64,000 nt of DNA from Bradymonadales bacterium (GTDB taxonomy: Bacteria; Myxococcota_A; Bradymonadia; JAFGEP01): the NCBI GenBank assembly GCA_016931535.1, contig JAFGEP010000026.1:17676-81675 (forward strand), given 5' to 3'. Both the position numbers and the translations under genes were made by a program. Of this stretch, positions 60,152 through 64,000 are shown in pieces (position 1 is the stretch's first letter; each line of letters opens with the position of its first letter). The notes under the pieces are model-generated. The model did not search any database. It was not told where the DNA came from and was given only the letters and a program-made list of their open reading frames with translations.

Positions 60152-63100
60152 TCACTCCTCAACGGTTACCGCCGCGTTGGGTCCCATATTGCCAGATGGA
60201 TCCGGACGATCGGCGAAGATATCCCGGATGCGGATCCGCCGCGTTCCATCGGTCGGCACCCGATACCCCCGGTTGGTCAGCGGGAACTCCTCGGTGCCCG
60301 ACCAGCTCCCCTCGTCCTCAGGGGTCCCGATGTTGTACTTGTACTGGAGCAGCAGGCCGGGGGAGAACAGGAAGGACCGCGTCCAGATATTGTCTTCCGC
60401 TGTCACGTCCGGCTCCACCCCGTCGTCGCTCATGAACACCGAGCAGGGGGTCCAGTTGGCCAGTACGTCCTGGTTCCCCACGATGGAGGCCTGTCCGGTG
60501 CCATCGGGCGGGGGCGGGTTGGCGATGGCGATATAAGTGTCGATCGGAATCTGGGAGCCGGTGACATCCAGCTCGAAGATGACGGTGACCATCTTGGTGG
60601 GGTCGGCGAAGACCACATGGGAGCCGATGTTGGGGGCGTAGTCGACCACCTCGCCGTCCTGGCTCGCCACCACCAGGAACTCCATCGGGTCTCCGGTATC
60701 CATCCCCAGGTCGCGCATGGGGATGACCAGCTCGAGCACGGTGCCGCCGGCAATGGGGCCGCCCACCCGGATGTTGTGGCTGGCGACGGCCTCCCAGCCC
60801 CCGGAGCCATCCGCCTCGGCCAGGGTGGCCACCGCCGAGCCGCTGGAGAGGTCGATCTTGACCTGTCGGGCGACTCCGCCGGCGAAGAAGTCGGCCGGCA
60901 CCCCTTCCTCGGTCTCGATGTTGAAGGGATCGCCGGTGATCTCCGGACCGGACTCGCCCTCGACCAGGTTCTGATGGCTGGTGTAGATGCTTACGGCATA
61001 GGCGGTACCCAGGTGGGCAGACACGTCCTCGTTGAACTCGATGCCGATGTAGACATTGGTCCGTATGGCCGGTTCGACGCCGATCAACAGGTATCCGTAG
61101 AGCACGCGGCGGATGTCGTCGTCGGGATCGATCTCGACGCCGGCGCTGTCGTTATCGTAGAAGACGCCGGCCGGGGGGGTCCACTCGCTGTCGTCGGGTA
61201 GGAACTGCCCGTCGATGGTCGGGGGGCTCACGAAGGGCGCCGATAGCTCCACCGGGGGTTCCTGCAGGACCGGCGGGAAGGTGGGGATCTCCACGGGGTC
61301 GTTGCCGCTCTGCTCCAGGGCGGTGTTCATGAAGGTGTACATGGCTAAAAGCTGGGAGCGGTAGATCTCGTCGAAGGGGCCGTCATCGCCGCCGGCCGCC
61401 GTCTGATCGGTGCCATACCACCAGAACCAGTCCGAGCCCTCGGCGGCCAGCATCGACTGCCAGGCCTTGAACCAGGCGTACTCGGCAACCTCGCTCTCCT
61501 CCGGCGGATCGAGCAGGCTGTCCAGCTCGATCTCGCTCCCGATGGTCTCCTCGGCGGCGGCCAGCGCCTCCCGGGCCGTCCGCAGGTAGTTCCAGCCCAG
61601 GTTCTCCTCCATCTCGCCGATCCAGGTGCTCAACGTCCCGTAGATCCAGGAGCCGGGAAATAGATCCTCATACTCGGTCATCTCGGTGATGGGATGGGGG
61701 GGTATCCCTCGACCGGCGTTGCCGTCGATGTACTCCGAGCCGGTCACGGTGATGATCATCTCCAGGTCGAACGCCTCCTCCAGATTGGTATAGAGGGCGT
61801 GAAAGAACCCCTTGGCGTCGTGGTCCTGGGTGAACCACTCCCAGGCGTTCTCTCCGTCGGCCACCATGGTCAGCACCTGCGAGGGGGTGCCGTAGGGGCC
61901 GGCGAACGACAACACGTCGGCCACGAACTCGTCTGCGTTCTGTTGAGCCGGATTGCCCTGGAAATGGAAGCTGACCTTGTCCGCCAGTGAGGTGTCGCGA
62001 AAGACGATCATCATCTCGTCGTCGTTCTCGCCCCCATCCCCCTCCTCGGTGTCGGCGTCGATGCGGTAGGGCAGCAGGTGACTGGCGCCCGGGATCCCCC
62101 GATCCAGCACCTGCCGATCGGTGGCGATCCACTCGATGTCGTTGGCGACGAAGGCCGGGATCACCTCCTCCGCCACCGCCCCCTCCGAGGGCCACATCCC
62201 CCGCGGGGCCTGCCCGAACTTGCGGGCGTAGTACTGCGTGGCCAGCCCGATCTGCGTGAAGACGTCCTCGGGGTAGGAGAAGGCCGGGCTGGGCAACGGA
62301 TCGTTCGGCTGCCCTTCGGCCGCCAGCTCGGTGTTGTGTAGCAAGGGGAGTATGGGGTGGAAGAACGGGGTGGTGAGCACGTCCACCTGGCCTTCCCCCT
62401 GGTGGTACAGCAACTGGCGATGGATGGCGAACACCCCCGCCATGATCTTGTAGTTCTCCGCCACCAGCCGGTTGGCCAGCGCCTCCCCCCGGGCCAGCCG
62501 CTCGTCGTCATCCGCGGCGCCGGTGGTATAGTCGGGATCGAGGAAGAAGAACCCGTCGTCGTCGCGCACCACCACGTCGCTCAGGTCCACGACCACATCC
62601 TGCTGCTGGTCGTCCTGGTAGACCACCACTGGACCGGTGAGGAAGTCGGGGTCCATCCAGGCGATCTCGAAGTAGAGCTTGAGGTACAACAGGTCGAGCT
62701 GGGTGTAGTCTTCTCCGTCCATCTCCAACAGCGCCTCGTAGTCCGGGAAGAAGGAGCGCAGCGGCTCGGCGATGCTGCGGGTGGACCAGATGTTGTCCCA
62801 GTAGCGCTGGATCTGCTCTTCGGTGGCCTCGGCCGGGTCGGGGGTGTCGGTCAACAACAGGTCGATCCAGGGGTCGGTCTTGCCCTCCCACTCGGCCAGA
62901 AAGCCCGCCTCGTCCACCTGCCAGATGCCCGCTTCCTCGTTGAAGGAGACAAAGGGGCCCAGCCGCTCGATGTACAGGTCGAGCTGCTGCAGCAGGCTCG
63001 AGGTCAGGTTCACGTTCAGGTGGATGTCCGGGTACTCCAAAAGTATGGCGGTCATGTCATAGTAGTCCTTGGTGGCATGTTTGCGCACCCAGGGACCTTG

Positions 63101-63625
63101 CAGCTCGTCCAGCGTCGGGTTGAGGTAGGAGGGTTGGTGCTGGTGCCAGATCAGGTTGAGGTAGACGGTTCCCATCACCTGGCCGCTGTTCTGCTCAACG
63201 TCCAGCGGGGTCCCATCGGCGCCTACGACGCCTTCCACCTGGAGCTCCCAGGTCAGGGCCGGATCGAGGGCCATGTCCCCCGAAAGATCGAGCAGGACGA
63301 CCTGGCCATTCACGGTGGCCCGTTCGACTTCGGCCAGGCTGTCATCGGAGGCCACCAGCCGGTAGTTGGAGGCCGCTGCACCCGAGCAGGGGTCCACGGC
63401 GGCCGTGAAGAGCGCCCCGACCTGGCTGCCGTCCTGGGACCAGACGTGCACCACCCCCAGAGGGGAGATGGGATCCTCTCCAGTGTCGCCCATCTCGGCG
63501 GGGAAGCAGTCGGGCTCGCCGGCAGGACCGCCTCCGCTGCCCGAGCAGGAGAGGGCGGTTGCCATGGCCAGTGCGGTGGCCAGAAGCCAGGGGGTTAACG
63601 CAGTCCGTCGAGATGTTCTCGTCAT
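60152..63625 (-). CDS. GH57 amylopullulanase-like lipoprotein
   Basis: 1157 residues with GGAGGG upstream. Lipobox MATALSC. GH57 motifs are clear: LIWHQHQPSY (about 160), GMWPSEGAV with nucleophile Glu481, and ADGENAWEWF with Asp590 as likely acid, about 110 residues apart as in amylopullulanases. An Ig-like segment precedes the catalytic domain. The C-terminal 300 residues hold a DOMON-like domain (about 780-1000) and the module MSDDGVEPDVTAEDNIW (about 1050-1120) shared with the 52163-53728 lipoprotein. It should cleave alpha-1,4 and perhaps alpha-1,6 bonds of starch or glycogen at the cell surface. Confidence 0.88.
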   Translation of the reverse strand: MTRTSRRTALTPWLLATALAMATALSCSGSGGGPAGEPDCFPAEMGDTGEDPISPLGVVHVWSQDGSQVGALFTAAVDPCSGAAASNYRLVASDDSLAEVERATVNGQVVLLDLSGDMALDPALTWELQVEGVVGADGTPLDVEQNSGQVMGTVYLNLIWHQHQPSYLNPTLDELQGPWVRKHATKDYYDMTAILLEYPDIHLNVNLTSSLLQQLDLYIERLGPFVSFNEEAGIWQVDEAGFLAEWEGKTDPWIDLLLTDTPDPAEATEEQIQRYWDNIWSTRSIAEPLRSFFPDYEALLEMDGEDYTQLDLLYLKLYFEIAWMDPDFLTGPVVVYQDDQQQDVVVDLSDVVVRDDDGFFFLDPDYTTGAADDDERLARGEALANRLVAENYKIMAGVFAIHRQLLYHQGEGQVDVLTTPFFHPILPLLHNTELAAEGQPNDPLPSPAFSYPEDVFTQIGLATQYYARKFGQAPRGMWPSEGAVAEEVIPAFVANDIEWIATDRQVLDRGIPGASHLLPYRIDADTEEGDGGENDDEMMIVFRDTSLADKVSFHFQGNPAQQNADEFVADVLSFAGPYGTPSQVLTMVADGENAWEWFTQDHDAKGFFHALYTNLEEAFDLEMIITVTGSEYIDGNAGRGIPPHPITEMTEYEDLFPGSWIYGTLSTWIGEMEENLGWNYLRTAREALAAAEETIGSEIELDSLLDPPEESEVAEYAWFKAWQSMLAAEGSDWFWWYGTDQTAAGGDDGPFDEIYRSQLLAMYTFMNTALEQSGNDPVEIPTFPPVLQEPPVELSAPFVSPPTIDGQFLPDDSEWTPPAGVFYDNDSAGVEIDPDDDIRRVLYGYLLIGVEPAIRTNVYIGIEFNEDVSAHLGTAYAVSIYTSHQNLVEGESGPEITGDPFNIETEEGVPADFFAGGVARQVKIDLSSGSAVATLAEADGSGGWEAVASHNIRVGGPIAGGTVLELVIPMRDLGMDTGDPMEFLVVASQDGEVVDYAPNIGSHVVFADPTKMVTVIFELDVTGSQIPIDTYIAIANPPPPDGTGQASIVGNQDVLANWTPCSVFMSDDGVEPDVTAEDNIWTRSFLFSPGLLLQYKYNIGTPEDEGSWSGTEEFPLTNRGYRVPTDGTRRIRIRDIFADRPDPSGNMGPNAAVTVEE

Positions 63626-64000
63626 TTCACCCTCCGAGGTGGTTTACCGATATGCAAGAGATGGTCCAGAACGTAGTAGTCGCAGCAGGCTGCCGCCACA
63701 TGATCCCGCCTTGCAGTCGGGTACAGGAACGCTGGGTTCAGTTCCAAAGAGGTCTGCCACTTTCATATAGAGAGATTGGATCCAGGTCAATCCTCTGGGT
63801 TTCTGGCCATTCTGCTCCCAGGGGACCGGGGGGGCGCAGGCCCGCTCTTCTCTCGCCTTCTCGCTCCAACGCCAGGACTGCTGGGCTCAGACAAGCCCCG
63901 ATCCCCCCTCCGCGGCAGTCCTGATTGGTGACCTGACCATCGGACGGTGAAGAGAGTCAATCTTTACCAGGTGAATCTCGTTAAGGGAGAACGCGCCAAC
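63626..64000. other. Upstream region of the GH57 gene
   Basis: 375 bases to the window edge with no credible gene. It holds the promoter candidate below; otherwise nothing was recognised. Confidence 0.5.
63762..63790 (-). promoter_or_regulatory. Candidate promoter of the GH57 gene
   Basis: On the minus strand TTGACC (63790-63785) and TATGAA (63767-63762) are 17 bases apart. Transcription would start about 130 bases before the GH57 ATG. Confidence 0.45.

Noticed and set aside
63366..63924. Plus-strand frames at the right edge
   Set aside because: They are antisense to or upstream of the GH57 gene, with no domain or ribosome-binding site.

Overview
The window is GC-rich, densely coded bacterial chromosome with Gram-negative envelope signatures: many lipoprotein signal peptides, an outer-membrane beta-barrel, an AsmA-like envelope protein and peptidoglycan enzymes. 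A Myxococcus-type mglB-mglA pair, an MXAN_5187-type C-terminal domain, a Dickkopf-like cysteine-rich lipoprotein and a FHA/sigma-54 activator point to Myxococcota or a close deltaproteobacterial relative such as Bradymonadales. No rRNA gene, tRNA gene, CRISPR array, transposase or phage gene was seen, so the species cannot be fixed from this window.

Layout. Positions 1-1107 hold the start of ribonuclease Y, zapA and a possible 43-residue membrane protein. 1116-3701 is a secreted GH13 amylase. 3998-7296 is a two-gene unit (degenerate CpXC protein plus metallophosphoesterase). 7322-10143 holds a beta-propeller protein and a small unknown. 10380-12321 pairs a HARE-HTH/Mrr-like protein with lipB. 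12646-19686 is a signalling and envelope block: mglB, mglA, a KAP NTPase, a lipid kinase, a PP2C phosphatase, a sugar nucleotidyltransferase, an orphan FlgM-like protein and a UbiA-type decaprenyl-phosphate phosphoribosyltransferase. 19708-30911 holds a two-TM sensor-like protein, tlyA, a response regulator, glgP, a DUF3467 protein, a metzincin lipoprotein, an acidic protein, a repeat-type lipoprotein and smpB. 30967-46326 is mixed housekeeping and envelope: two Hsp20, a cobalamin adenosyltransferase, tryptophanase, a SlyD-like isomerase, an AsmA/GT51 fusion, a phasin-like protein, a BrkB protein, a sigma-54 activator and a 952-residue unknown.

46833-63625 is the most coherent system, an extracellular alpha-glucan utilisation locus. 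All but one of its genes are on the minus strand: a GH57 amylopullulanase-like lipoprotein, a second lipoprotein with DVTP repeats, a glucodextranase-C-like secreted protein, an outer-membrane barrel, a lipoprotein that shares a module with the GH57 enzyme, and an ABC importer (ATPase, binding protein, two permeases). The inferred flow is surface cleavage and binding of glucan, passage through the barrel, periplasmic capture and ABC uptake. The GH13 lipoprotein (1116-3701) and the cytoplasmic phosphorylase (23531-25630) would complete the pathway. The strongest candidate for something undescribed is the MalF-like permease, which carries about 340 extra N-terminal residues resembling a membrane sensor module, so the importer itself may sense a ligand.

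Gene starts were chosen from ribosome-binding sites, signal peptides and family alignments recalled from memory. Family names rest on motifs visible in the translated sequence; no database search was run.
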